From positions 1 through 55,544 of the forward strand of contig CADEDO010000014.1 in the NCBI GenBank assembly GCA_902826115.1: a stretch of 55,544 bases of DNA, given 5' to 3'. A program made the translations under genes and the position numbers. Origin of the DNA: an uncultured Nitrosomonas sp. (GTDB lineage Bacteria; Pseudomonadota; Gammaproteobacteria; Burkholderiales; Nitrosomonadaceae). How positions within the stretch are numbered: position 1 is the first letter of the stretch; the number at the start of each line of letters is the position of its first letter. Of the stretch, positions 1 to 8,196 are shown piece by piece. Under the pieces are notes generated by a model. That model searched no databases and was not told the origin of the DNA. It worked only from the letters and a program-made list of their open reading frames with translations.

Positions 1-264
1 TGGTGTTTGGTAAGGCGTCCGGTTTCAGTGCGACGATGGATTTGTCCAGTCTCGACGGCAGCAATGGTTTTCGTTTGGAACATCAAAATCAGCACTTTAA
101 CTTTGACTCTGTGAGTAGCGCAGGAGATATGAATGGCGATGGTTTTAGTGATGTAATTATCGGAGATCAAGAAGCTAATTCCAGCTATGTGGTGTTTGGT
201 AAGGCATCCGGTTTCAGTGCGACGATGGATTTGTCCAGTCTCGATGGCAATAGTGGTTTTCGTG
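1..264 (+). repeat. Near-identical 74-bp segments, 189 bp apart
   Basis: Bases 1-74 and 190-263 match at 69 of 74 positions, with only one difference in the first 54. The 189-bp offset is 63 codons, one FG-GAP blade, so this is a recent in-frame duplication or conversion between blades. Confidence 0.85.
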
Positions 265-1115
265 TGGATGGAGAGTTGAGCGGTGATCATTCAGGAAGAC
301 TAGTAAAAAGTGCAGGGGATTTCAACGGCGACGGATTTGATGATGTGATTATTGATGGAGACGGTCTCCACTACGTGGTGTATGGGAAAGCAACGGGGTT
401 CGATGCTGTGATAAATCTTTTGGATTTAAATGGGGACAACGGCTTTCGTCTGGATGGCATGAATGGAGTAGCAGGTGAATATTCTAGTTCATTGAATGGT
501 GTTGGTGATATCAATAATGATGGTTTTGATGATTTATTTTTTGTTGAGCTTTCCTCTCCTCGTTACGATAGCAGTTCCAGCTACGTAATATTTGGCAAAA
601 GTGACTTTGCTGATGAAGTGGATTTCCCAGGTACGCCTGGAAATGACATTTTAACCGGCACTTCCGCCGCAGAAAGCTTTGAAGGCGGTGATGGCAACGA
701 CCGGATGATCGGTCGGGGTGGTTCGGATGAGTTGCATGGTGAAGCGGGCGATGATTATATCCGGGTGTCCGATCTCAATTTCCAGTTAGTGGATGGCGGC
801 GATGGCAGAGATACGCTGGGATTGGGCGGCAATGGCCTAAATCTGGATCTAACCGGGGTAAATGGCAGGATCAGCGACATTGAAACCATCTATCTGTATG
901 GCACGGGCGACAATACGCTGACTTTGACCGCGCTGGATGTGGTCAATTTGTCGAGTACCAGCAATGTCCTGAGAGTCAATGGCAATGAGGGCGATCGCAT
1001 TGTTGGACTCGGCAGCGGATGGGACGATGGCGGGGTTCACGGGAAGTTTCACACCTATACTCAGGGCGAGGCAGTGCTGCTGGTGGGCGTAAATGTGGCG
1101 ACGGATTTTGTTTAG
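1..1115 (+). CDS. FG-GAP / RTX-repeat surface or secreted protein, 3' part only
   Basis: The reading frame is open at the left edge, so only the C-terminal part (about 370 residues) is visible. It contains three FG-GAP-like (integrin alpha beta-propeller) blades, each with a calcium-loop motif such as NGDGFSDV, NGDGFDDV or NNDGFDDL and a YVVFGK strand. A glycine/aspartate-rich stretch follows (GTPGNDILTG, GGDGNDRMIG, GEAGDDYI) that resembles RTX calcium-binding nonapeptides. The family is typically extracellular and often exported by type I secretion. No catalytic domain is visible here. Two blades are almost identical at DNA level, about 189 bp apart. The downstream gene is convergent. The repeat-family call is firm; the biological role is not known. 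Confidence 0.8.
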   Translation, partial: VFGKASGFSATMDLSSLDGSNGFRLEHQNQHFNFDSVSSAGDMNGDGFSDVIIGDQEANSSYVVFGKASGFSATMDLSSLDGNSGFRVDGELSGDHSGRLVKSAGDFNGDGFDDVIIDGDGLHYVVYGKATGFDAVINLLDLNGDNGFRLDGMNGVAGEYSSSLNGVGDINNDGFDDLFFVELSSPRYDSSSSYVIFGKSDFADEVDFPGTPGNDILTGTSAAESFEGGDGNDRMIGRGGSDELHGEAGDDYIRVSDLNFQLVDGGDGRDTLGLGGNGLNLDLTGVNGRISDIETIYLYGTGDNTLTLTALDVVNLSSTSNVLRVNGNEGDRIVGLGSGWDDGGVHGKFHTYTQGEAVLLVGVNVATDFV

Positions 1116-1243
1116 CATTGGTTTATGCCCATGATTGAATAAATCGGGATGCAGCTTAAACCGGTAACAGCATAATATTTAAATCAAGCCGACAGCCAGA
1201 AGCATCGCAATGCTCTGAGCTAGTACATATCAACTGTATTTGA

Positions 1244-3175
1244 TTACATTCTATTTTTTTTATAAAACCTAGGAGAATAATCTTCGGATATGATGATTTC
1301 TTCTTTTACATATTCTTCATCAACTTGCTGAATATTCGCACTTAAAACCATTCGATTTCGAGAATGCTCTGCGGCGGCAATTTCTGCTCGTATCCTTGCA
1401 GCGGCTGCAGCGGTTGCTTCTTTGTCAGCTTGAGAGCGCGCAACCAGGGCTTCCTTAGCCATGACTTCAACGGCTTCTCTTTCCGTTGCATCTTCCAGCG
1501 CCTTGGATTCCAAAGCAATACGTTCTTGCATAGCAACCAGAGCATCTGATTCCGCTCTAGCTTTCTCTAGCGCAATTCTAGTGGCTGCCTTTTCTGCTTC
1601 CAGTTGCGCTTTGGCTTTGTTGGTGGCGATAATTTTCGCTTGCGCTCTGGTAATCGCCAGTCCTGTGATTTTCTGCTCAATCTCCAGACGCTCTGCTGCC
1701 GCTTGTTTTGCATCGATCATGGCCTTGGCACGAATTTCAGCGTCTTCCAATAGACGTTGCTCCAAATCCGCTTTCGTGTTCGCTTCTTGTACTGCCAATG
1801 CATCCATCTGTGCTTTGGCCTCTGCTGTAGCTTTCAATCGCATGTCTGCTTCTGCTCGATTAGTCGCAGCATGCTTGGCGGCGACCTCAGCCTCTGCTCG
1901 TGCTTCGGCTTCCTCAATGGCCACCGCATCTTCCTTGAGACGGTTTTGATATTCCTGGATCGCGTTGTTTTCCGCTTTTTTCCTTTCCTCGGCGACGGCA
2001 GCCGCTGCTCTCTCAGCCTGCACAGCGGCCTCTGCTGCAGCCAAGGCTTCTGTTTCCAATTGCATCCGTTTATTGACTTCGTTGAGTAACTCAGATTCTG
2101 CAATCAGTCGAGCTTTGATAGCCTCAGCCGCTGCATTTTCTTTTTCAAGAATGGATTCCGCCAACTCTGCCGCAACTTTCTCTGCATCCGCTTTATTTCG
2201 CGCTGCAGTAGCCGCACAGGCATCTGATTCCGTTCTTTTTCTGGCCTGCTCAGCTGCCAAAGCCTCGGTCTTAATTTTTTCCTCTGCCGCTTGAACAGCC
2301 GCAATCTCAGCTTGCATTCTATCTTCTTGCGCTTCCCTGGCTTGCCTCTCAATCTCCAATCGTCGGGTTGCCTCTGCCAGCGTTTGCGCTTCAATTCGCG
2401 TACGGGCTTGCACTTCTTCGATAGCCTGTTTTTCGGCTTCCTCACGCGCCTTGGCCAGAGCAATCGCTCTTTGCTCTTCGTGAATCTTGGCATTAGCCAA
2501 CATTGTTGCACTGGTTTCTGCCTCGATAGCAGCCATTGCAATCATGCGAGCCTCTTCGGCTACTTTTGCTCTATGAAAGGCGGCTTCAGCCACTTCATTT
2601 TCTTTCAGCGCAGCCGCATGAGCCAGATCTAAAGCCGCCGCTTCTTGCTCAACACGCTTCTGCATTTTTTCAACGATAGAAGCTTCTGCTTTAATCTTGG
2701 CTTCCAGTAAAGCACTCAAAGCTTTCTCAGACTTAAACTTCTCTTCAGCAAGATGCCTGGCCTTAACTTCAAGCTCGCGACGGGCATCCGCTTCTTTGAT
2801 AGCAAGTGCCTCGGCTCTCGCTTTGTTTCGGGCTTGTTCGGTTGCCAGAGCTTCCGTTTGAATTCTAGTTTCTGCCGCCATTCTGGCATTGGCTTCAGCG
2901 CGTGCCCTTGCCTCTGCAGTAACTCTCGCTATATTCTCTGCCTCAATCCGCTTATGAGCTTCTTTAATCGCCTGATCTTCAGCGATAAGTCGTTCATGAT
3001 AGGCTGTTTCAAGTTGTTGTTTGATCCCGTTCTCCAATAAAGACTGCTGATCGGAATCAGGCATATCATCTGCCGGTAACTCATCATCCAGAAAGCCAAT
3101 TGCTTCATCATGAGAAGACTCTGGCGACGAAGAATTTTTGCGTAATGAACTAAATAAACGTGACTTGAATGTCAT
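1244..3175 (-). CDS. Long alanine/glutamate-rich helical protein with forty 14-residue repeats
   Basis: This 643-residue protein has a basic N-terminus (MTFKSRLFSSLRKN), an acidic linker to about residue 50, and then residues 51-610 divide exactly into forty consecutive 14-residue units with no insertion or deletion. Unit position 2 is acidic in 36 of 40 units and position 12 is Arg or Lys in 35 of 40. Typical units are AEDQAIKEAHKRIE and AESDALVAMQERIA. The C-terminus (about 33 residues) is non-repetitive and ends YKKNRM. No signal peptide, membrane segment or known catalytic motif is visible. It resembles TolA-like helical rods only in composition. It lies downstream of fliR in the same direction, with a 239-bp gap. 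Its function is unknown; a cytoplasmic rod or spacer is an inference. Confidence 0.85.
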   Translation of the reverse strand: MTFKSRLFSSLRKNSSSPESSHDEAIGFLDDELPADDMPDSDQQSLLENGIKQQLETAYHERLIAEDQAIKEAHKRIEAENIARVTAEARARAEANARMAAETRIQTEALATEQARNKARAEALAIKEADARRELEVKARHLAEEKFKSEKALSALLEAKIKAEASIVEKMQKRVEQEAAALDLAHAAALKENEVAEAAFHRAKVAEEARMIAMAAIEAETSATMLANAKIHEEQRAIALAKAREEAEKQAIEEVQARTRIEAQTLAEATRRLEIERQAREAQEDRMQAEIAAVQAAEEKIKTEALAAEQARKRTESDACAATAARNKADAEKVAAELAESILEKENAAAEAIKARLIAESELLNEVNKRMQLETEALAAAEAAVQAERAAAAVAEERKKAENNAIQEYQNRLKEDAVAIEEAEARAEAEVAAKHAATNRAEADMRLKATAEAKAQMDALAVQEANTKADLEQRLLEDAEIRAKAMIDAKQAAAERLEIEQKITGLAITRAQAKIIATNKAKAQLEAEKAATRIALEKARAESDALVAMQERIALESKALEDATEREAVEVMAKEALVARSQADKEATAAAAARIRAEIAAAEHSRNRMVLSANIQQVDEEYVKEEIIISEDYSPRFYKKNRM

Positions 3176-3414
3176 AATTTTTAACCAAACTAGCGATTAT
3201 TCGAGTTGCTAATTTTAATAAATAGTTTCAGATATCAATGAAAATAACTTTAACAGCTTTACGTAAAAAGCTTATATCGGAAAAGAAGGGGAATATCGCC
3301 TGTTTATGCAAGAATAACCAAGTTACTTCTATAAAACATGGACATGACTCTTTTACCAAATTAAAGCCTATGGAACTTATCTGAATCAATTTGCACTCCA
3401 TATTAAAAAAACCG

Positions 3415-4212
3415 TTATGGCATATTGATTTTGCTGATATTAAGAATTCCCATCATTAAATTCAGACCGTCATATACCATGCGCTCCAGGATAGGCACAT
3501 AAAAAGGCATACTGAGTGCCATAACGAAGAGACCGATGGATAACGTAAGCGGAAAACCAACTGCAAAAATATTCAATTGCGGCGCAGCTCGCGTCAAAAT
3601 GCCTAAAGCAAGATTGGTAATCAGTAAAGCCGTTAAAACGGGCAGCGACAATTGCAAGCCAGATTTGAAGATCTCTCCACCCCAATTAGCTAGCGTAGTA
3701 AATGTCACATTAGTAATCCCGTCAGGACCAACGGGCAGGGTAGTAAAACTTTGAGATATCAAAGCAATCATAATCAGGTGACCGTCCATAGCGAGAAATG
3801 CCAGGCTAGCAATCACACCCAAGAAACGTCCGATGATATCGATCTGACCAGAATTTTGTGGATCAAAGAAAATTGCAAAACCTAGACCCATTTGCAAACC
3901 AATCAATTCCCCCGCCATTTCCACCGCCACAAAAACGATACGCATAACCAATCCCATGGCGATACCGATGATTAGCTGTTGCAATAGAATCACTAGCCCG
4001 ATACCGGTCGAAGGATCGATTTGTGGTAATGTTTTTTCTACCGTGGGGGCCACCAGGATTGTGATCATAACTGCCAATCCCAGTTTGGCTCTAACCGGAA
4101 TACTTGGGTTTCCAAGAATGGGCGCTGTTGCCACCAACGCAAGAATCCTGCTGAGTGGCCAAATGAATGTAGCCAGTAATGTATTTAACTCGGCGGTGGT
4201 TATACTGATCAT
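3415..4212 (-). CDS. fliR: Flagellar export apparatus protein FliR
   Basis: FliR is a membrane component of the flagellar type III export gate with FliP and FliQ. The 265 residues match the family length and are almost entirely hydrophobic, with about six membrane segments. The conserved block GFAIFFDPQNSGQ near residue 111 and the C-terminal segment MPFYVPILERMVYDGLN are typical. It is the last gene of the fliL-R group and starts 90 bp after fliQ. No strong ribosome binding site is visible before the ATG, so translation may depend on upstream reading. Confidence 0.96.
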   Translation of the reverse strand: MISITTAELNTLLATFIWPLSRILALVATAPILGNPSIPVRAKLGLAVMITILVAPTVEKTLPQIDPSTGIGLVILLQQLIIGIAMGLVMRIVFVAVEMAGELIGLQMGLGFAIFFDPQNSGQIDIIGRFLGVIASLAFLAMDGHLIMIALISQSFTTLPVGPDGITNVTFTTLANWGGEIFKSGLQLSLPVLTALLITNLALGILTRAAPQLNIFAVGFPLTLSIGLFVMALSMPFYVPILERMVYDGLNLMMGILNISKINMP

Positions 4213-4302
4213 TATGCTTGTTTACTCAGTTGATCAGCGGTTTCTTATAGCTGGTCACATCAATGAAATAGTGCGCTCGGGACAAACAGCCGTTCTAGGA
4301 CA

Positions 4303-4575
4303 CTAACCAATTGCCAACCACGGAATACTGGAAAAGAGTCGCTGCATATAATCGGTCATGAGATTAATCATCCAGGGCCCAGCCAGCACCATGACCAAAA
4401 ACATGACTAATAATTTAGGTATAAAGGACAACGTCATTTCATTAATTTGTGTCGCCGCCTGAAAAATACTGACCAACAAACCAGTCGCCAAGGCTGAAAG
4501 CAGTAAAGGCGCAGAAACCATGAATGTGATTTCAAGGGCTTGTCGACCAATAGTCATTGCGCTTTCTGGAGTCAT
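4303..4575 (-). CDS. fliQ: Flagellar export apparatus protein FliQ
   Basis: FliQ is a small two-helix membrane protein of the flagellar export gate. The 90 residues equal the family length. The start MTPESAMTIGRQALE and the conserved block ATQINEMTLSFIPK are diagnostic. The sequence AAAGGA sits 8 bases before the ATG as a ribosome binding site. The gene begins 13 bases after fliP and belongs to the same transcription unit. Confidence 0.96.
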   Translation of the reverse strand: MTPESAMTIGRQALEITFMVSAPLLLSALATGLLVSIFQAATQINEMTLSFIPKLLVMFLVMVLAGPWMINLMTDYMQRLFSSIPWLAIG

Positions 4576-4588
4576 GATTGAATTCCTT

Positions 4589-5434
4589 TCAGGTATAGAA
4601 GCTTTGAGTCAATGAACCGATGATTAAATGCCAGCCGTCAACCAGCACAAAAAGCATTAATTTAAATGGCAGAGAAATAATCATAGGAGATAACATCATC
4701 ATACCCATGGCCATCAATACACTGGAAACAACCAAGTCAATGATTAGAAACGGAATGAATATCACAAAACCAATCTGGAATGCGGTCTTCAGCTCACTGG
4801 TGATATAAGCTGGAACCAGTATCTTGAGCGGCACTTTATCTCGACTCTCAATTTCTTCGCTGCCCGAGATTTGCACAAATAACGCCAGATCAGTTTCTCT
4901 AGTCTGCTGCAGCATGAATGCTTTCACAGGCACGCTCGCTTTATCGGCAGCTTCCATAATGCTGATTTTATCTTCGGAAAAAGGCACATACGCTTCCGTG
5001 TAAACCCGATCAATCACCGGTGACATGATAAAAAAGGTCAGAAATAGCGCCAACCCGAGCAACACCTGATTAGGCGGCGAGGATTGCGTGCCCAGTGCCA
5101 ATCTTAACAGTGATAAGACAATGATAATGCGAGTAAAACTTGACATCATCAATACCACCGCAGGCAAAAAAGTGAGCGAAGTCAGCAATAACAGTGTCTG
5201 CAAACTCAGCGCATAAGATGTGCTGCCATTGGCATTGGGTGAACTGGTAAAGGCCGGGAAACCGGATTTCTGTGCAAACACCGGCAATGCAATGAATCCT
5301 ATCAAGAGAAGTATCGCTTGGAGTAAATGGCGCCTTTTGCAATAAGCCAAACAGCGGAAAATATTTACCCTGAGCCAACTCATCATTGTAGACCGAAAGC
5401 TTTTTTGGACTCTCAATGCCGATTGATTAAGCAT
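4589..5434 (-). CDS. fliP: Flagellar export apparatus protein FliP
   Basis: FliP forms the core of the flagellar export gate. I chose the ATG at 5434, which overlaps the fliO stop by 8 bases (ATGCTTAA) and gives 281 residues. A longer frame back to 5509 would run well into fliO and has no supporting family match. A cleavable signal-like segment ([13 protein letters not shown]) is followed by conserved FliP blocks such as [32 protein letters not shown] and the C-terminal [11 protein letters not shown]. The family is usually about 245-250 residues, so the N-terminus is somewhat long; an internal start at the MMSW pair is possible. Confidence 0.95.
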   Translation of the reverse strand: MLNQSALRVQKSFRSTMMSWLRVNIFRCLAYCKRRHLLQAILLLIGFIALPVFAQKSGFPAFTSSPNANGSTSYALSLQTLLLLTSLTFLPAVVLMMSSFTRIIIVLSLLRLALGTQSSPPNQVLLGLALFLTFFIMSPVIDRVYTEAYVPFSEDKISIMEAADKASVPVKAFMLQQTRETDLALFVQISGSEEIESRDKVPLKILVPAYITSELKTAFQIGFVIFIPFLIIDLVVSSVLMAMGMMMLSPMIISLPFKLMLFVLVDGWHLIIGSLTQSFYT

Positions 5435-5864
5435 TATTTTTATGGATACTCTCATTAAGTTGCGTGGCAAATGTTTCAACCGGAGGAGGATTCTGTGTTT
5501 TGTCGCCAATATCGGCTGCAGGCTTATCCAAAGTATGTAATGTATTAACCCGGCCTGGCGCCACCCCCAGAACTAACCAAGTATTGTCAATCTCAACGAT
5601 AACAACCCGTTCTCTCTGACCGACCCCGGTAGCGGCAACCACCTTAAGCTTGCCTGTAGCTGTCGTTGGTATCAGGGAAAAGCGTTTCAGCAACCATGAA
5701 ATACCCCCTATGACCACCAACACCAGCAACAACCCTCCCATCATCTGCAGCGTGCTCTCGGTCGATATCGCTGGAGCAGGAGGCACATAACCTGGCTTTC
5801 CCGTTTCAGAAAAAACAGAAAGCGGGAACATCAATATCAAAATTATCCAATAGCGTTTGATCAT
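5427..5864 (-). CDS. fliO: Flagellar biosynthesis protein FliO
   Basis: FliO is a small membrane protein that assists assembly of the FliP ring. The 145 residues have an N-terminal hydrophobic signal ([14 protein letters not shown]), one transmembrane segment ([20 protein letters not shown]), and the cytoplasmic FliO domain including [22 protein letters not shown]. It lies between fliN and fliP as in most flagellar operons, and its end overlaps the fliP start. Confidence 0.93.
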   Translation of the reverse strand: MIKRYWIILILMFPLSVFSETGKPGYVPPAPAISTESTLQMMGGLLLVLVVIGGISWLLKRFSLIPTTATGKLKVVAATGVGQRERVVIVEIDNTWLVLGVAPGRVNTLHTLDKPAADIGDKTQNPPPVETFATQLNESIHKNNA

Positions 5865-5873
5865 GAATGCACG

Positions 5874-6425
5874 CTAGCGATTAAGCTTACGAATACGCTC
5901 ACTCGGCGTAATAATGTCAGTTAATCTGATACCAAACTTATCATTCACCACGACCACCTCACCCTGTGCAATCAAGCAACCATTCACCAGCACATCCATG
6001 GGCTCACCCGCCATACCCTCCAACTCGACCACCGAACCTTGGGCTAATTGCAGTAAGCTTTTGATAGCAATCTTGGTACGCCCCAACTCAACCGTCAGTT
6101 GAACGGGAATATCCAGAATCATATCGATGTCATGGCGTGTATTTTGTAGCGCACCATCTTTTGAAAATTCCTCGAATACTGGTGCTGTCTTCGCATTCGA
6201 CATGACATTGCTATTTTTTCCTGGTTCAGTCGCAGTCAATGTGTTTGCTTTGGCTCCATCCGAGCTATTTTGTGTCGATGTTGTTTGCTCTGCCATAGCC
6301 GCAGCCCAGTCATCGGCTCCCGATTCCTCTTGTATGGCGTCATTCTGAGTAGCAGCCGTTTGCTCCGCCATGGCGGCGGCCCAATCGTCTGTCTCAGTTT
6401 GATTGTTTTCTGTAGGCTCTGACAT
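5874..6425 (-). CDS. fliN: Flagellar motor switch protein FliN
   Basis: FliN forms part of the C-ring switch with FliG and FliM. I chose the ATG at 6425, because TGGAG lies 6-7 bases upstream; the longer frame starts at a TTG inside that binding site. The protein is 183 residues. The C-terminal SpoA domain is clear (DIPVQLTVELGRTKI, LLQLAQGSVVELEG, GEVVVVNDKFGIRLTDI). The N-terminal part contains the segment DDWAAAMAEQT twice, about 26 residues apart. Family members usually have this segment once. The position between fliM and fliO is standard. Confidence 0.95.
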   Translation of the reverse strand: MSEPTENNQTETDDWAAAMAEQTAATQNDAIQEESGADDWAAAMAEQTTSTQNSSDGAKANTLTATEPGKNSNVMSNAKTAPVFEEFSKDGALQNTRHDIDMILDIPVQLTVELGRTKIAIKSLLQLAQGSVVELEGMAGEPMDVLVNGCLIAQGEVVVVNDKFGIRLTDIITPSERIRKLNR

Positions 6426-6441
6426 AGTAATCTCCAATAAA

Positions 6442-7419
6442 TTAATCAGCTTCCGACGGAGAGATCATTGCATCGACTCTAAGGGCATAACGCCCATTAA
6501 TGATGCCATAGCGACAATCCATCACTGGCACGCCGTCCACATGCGCTTTAATGGTTTTAGGAATTTCCAAGGGGATGATATCTCCCGCTTGCATACTAAG
6601 AATTTGATCAAATGTCACTTTGGTGTGTCCAAGATTTGCGATCAATTCCACTTCAGCACCCTGCACTTGTTGCTGCAATAGTGAAACCCAGCGTTTATCA
6701 ACTTCCATATGATCGCCTTGCAATGCACTGGACAAAACATCCCTGATAGGCTCAATCATCGAGTAGGGAATGCAAACATGCAGCGCCCCTCCTTTGTTAC
6801 CCAAATCAATATCGTAAGTAACGATTACAACCACTTCATTGGGAGTGGCAATCGTGGCAAATTGAGGATTCATCTCAGATCGAATATATTCAAATTTGAG
6901 GGGATAAACCGATTGCCATGTTTTCTCATAATTCTCAAATACGACACTAATCAAGCGCTGGATAATACGCTGCTCAGTTTGTGTAAAATCTCTTCCCTCA
7001 ACGCGGGTATGGTATCTACCATCACCGCCAAATAAAGTATCGACAATCAAGAAAATCAGATTGGGATCAAACACGAATAATGCCGTACCTCGTAGCGGCT
7101 TCATCTGAACCATATTAAGATTGGTGGGCACCACCAAATTACGCACAAATTCACTAAACTTGATGATCTTAACGGGGCCGACCGAGATATCTACCGTACG
7201 GCGCATGAAATTGAACAATCCCATACGCAATAGGCGCGCAAATCGCTCATTGAGGATTTCGTAAGTCGGCATACGTCCACGAACAATGCGCTCTTGCGTT
7301 GCAAGATCGTAGGACCGCACGCCATCCTTAACTTCTTCTTTTGGCGCTTCATCAACCTCACCGATGGCGCCTTTGAGAAGTGCATCAACTTCGTCCTGTG
7401 AGAGAAAGTCTTCAGCCAT
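6442..7419 (-). CDS. fliM: Flagellar motor switch protein FliM
   Basis: FliM is the CheY-binding subunit of the C-ring. The 325 residues match the family. The N-terminus MAEDFLSQDEVDALL is the CheY-P binding helix (LSQDEIDALL type). The middle domain carries the GGxG-type motif in FGGDGRYHTRVEGRDFT, and the C-terminal SpoA domain includes LGHTKVTFDQILSMQAGDIIPL. The start is 6 bases from the fliL stop with no good ribosome binding site of its own, which suggests translational coupling. Confidence 0.97.
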   Translation of the reverse strand: MAEDFLSQDEVDALLKGAIGEVDEAPKEEVKDGVRSYDLATQERIVRGRMPTYEILNERFARLLRMGLFNFMRRTVDISVGPVKIIKFSEFVRNLVVPTNLNMVQMKPLRGTALFVFDPNLIFLIVDTLFGGDGRYHTRVEGRDFTQTEQRIIQRLISVVFENYEKTWQSVYPLKFEYIRSEMNPQFATIATPNEVVVIVTYDIDLGNKGGALHVCIPYSMIEPIRDVLSSALQGDHMEVDKRWVSLLQQQVQGAEVELIANLGHTKVTFDQILSMQAGDIIPLEIPKTIKAHVDGVPVMDCRYGIINGRYALRVDAMISPSEAD

Positions 7420-7425
7420 GTTTTT

Positions 7426-7914
7426 TTACTGGATCACAAATGATGTGAATAATACTTCCAGTACATCCTCTTTCAGTTCATCCGAACCCATTGATTGTTT
7501 GATTTCTTCAGTAATTTGCTGACTCAATTGTTGCTTTCCTACAATGCCGGCAACATCCGCTGCCTTCTTGCTGGAAAGCAACATTAAAATTCGATTGCGG
7601 ATTTCCGGCATTTGTTTGGCAATTGCCGCTCCCACTGGAGATTCTCTGGTTTTTACGGTTAATCCAACTTGTAAGAATTGACCGCTATCTTCAGGTTGAA
7701 GATTAACGGTAAACATCTCAAGATTCACAAATGCGGTTGGTTTTTCTTTTGGTTTTGGAGGTTCTGCACCTTCATCACCCGACATCTTCATTGCATACCA
7801 GGTACCGCCTGCACCCGCACCAATGGCGAGCACTGCGATGAGGATAATGATTAATAATCTTTTCTTACTTTTCTTGCCATCTGCTGGAGATGGTTCTTCA
7901 GTGGGTTTTGACAT
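7426..7914 (-). CDS. fliL: Flagellar basal body-associated protein FliL
   Basis: FliL is a single-pass inner-membrane protein near the stator. I chose the ATG at 7914 (MSKPTEEPSP), preceded by AAGGAG with 9 bases of spacing; this gives 162 residues. After a lysine-rich stretch (KKSKKR) there is one membrane segment (LLIIILIAVLAIGAGAGG) and a periplasmic domain containing FVNLEMFTVNLQPED and MPEIRNRILMLLSSK, both typical of FliL. It is the first gene of the fliLMNOPQR group, and a sigma-54-type motif lies upstream. Confidence 0.94.
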   Translation of the reverse strand: MSKPTEEPSPADGKKSKKRLLIIILIAVLAIGAGAGGTWYAMKMSGDEGAEPPKPKEKPTAFVNLEMFTVNLQPEDSGQFLQVGLTVKTRESPVGAAIAKQMPEIRNRILMLLSSKKAADVAGIVGKQQLSQQITEEIKQSMGSDELKEDVLEVLFTSFVIQ

Positions 7915-8076
7915 TCTGCTCAGCTCCTTAATCGATGAGATCAATTATCTTGGATGAAGCCGCAAACTGATATGTCAAATAACAGTGAAATAATGTCCCT
8001 ATTTTCAGATACAAAAACTAAACAGGAATTTAGTCAGGATTCATGCAGTGTATCTACTGCTTAATACATCGCATCG

Positions 8077-8091
8077 GCAAACTGAGATCCA
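8077..8091 (-). promoter_or_regulatory. Candidate sigma-54 promoter of fliL
   Basis: On the minus strand the sequence TGGATCTCAGTTTGC has TGG, then TTTGC at the spacing of the -24/-12 class (GG, 10 bases, GC). It fits the consensus less well than the fliK site, because the bases after GG are AT rather than CA. It would start transcription about 150 bp upstream of fliL. Confidence 0.5.
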
Positions 8092-8196
8092 TTCATTATG
8101 CTTCGTGAGCAACACGATGGAGAAAGAGAGTATATGGGATCATCACGCTACCGAATCTGATAACGTGACTGTTAACTAAGACAAACTCAACAATAA

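Noticed and set aside
849-1118. Minus-strand frame of 89 residues
   Set aside because: It is antisense to the RTX-like end of the plus-strand gene and has no independent support.
1364-2632. Several plus- and minus-strand frames of 60-160 residues within the repeat-coil gene
   Set aside because: They are shadows caused by the biased codons of the Ala/Glu-rich repeat gene; none has a ribosome binding site or domain.
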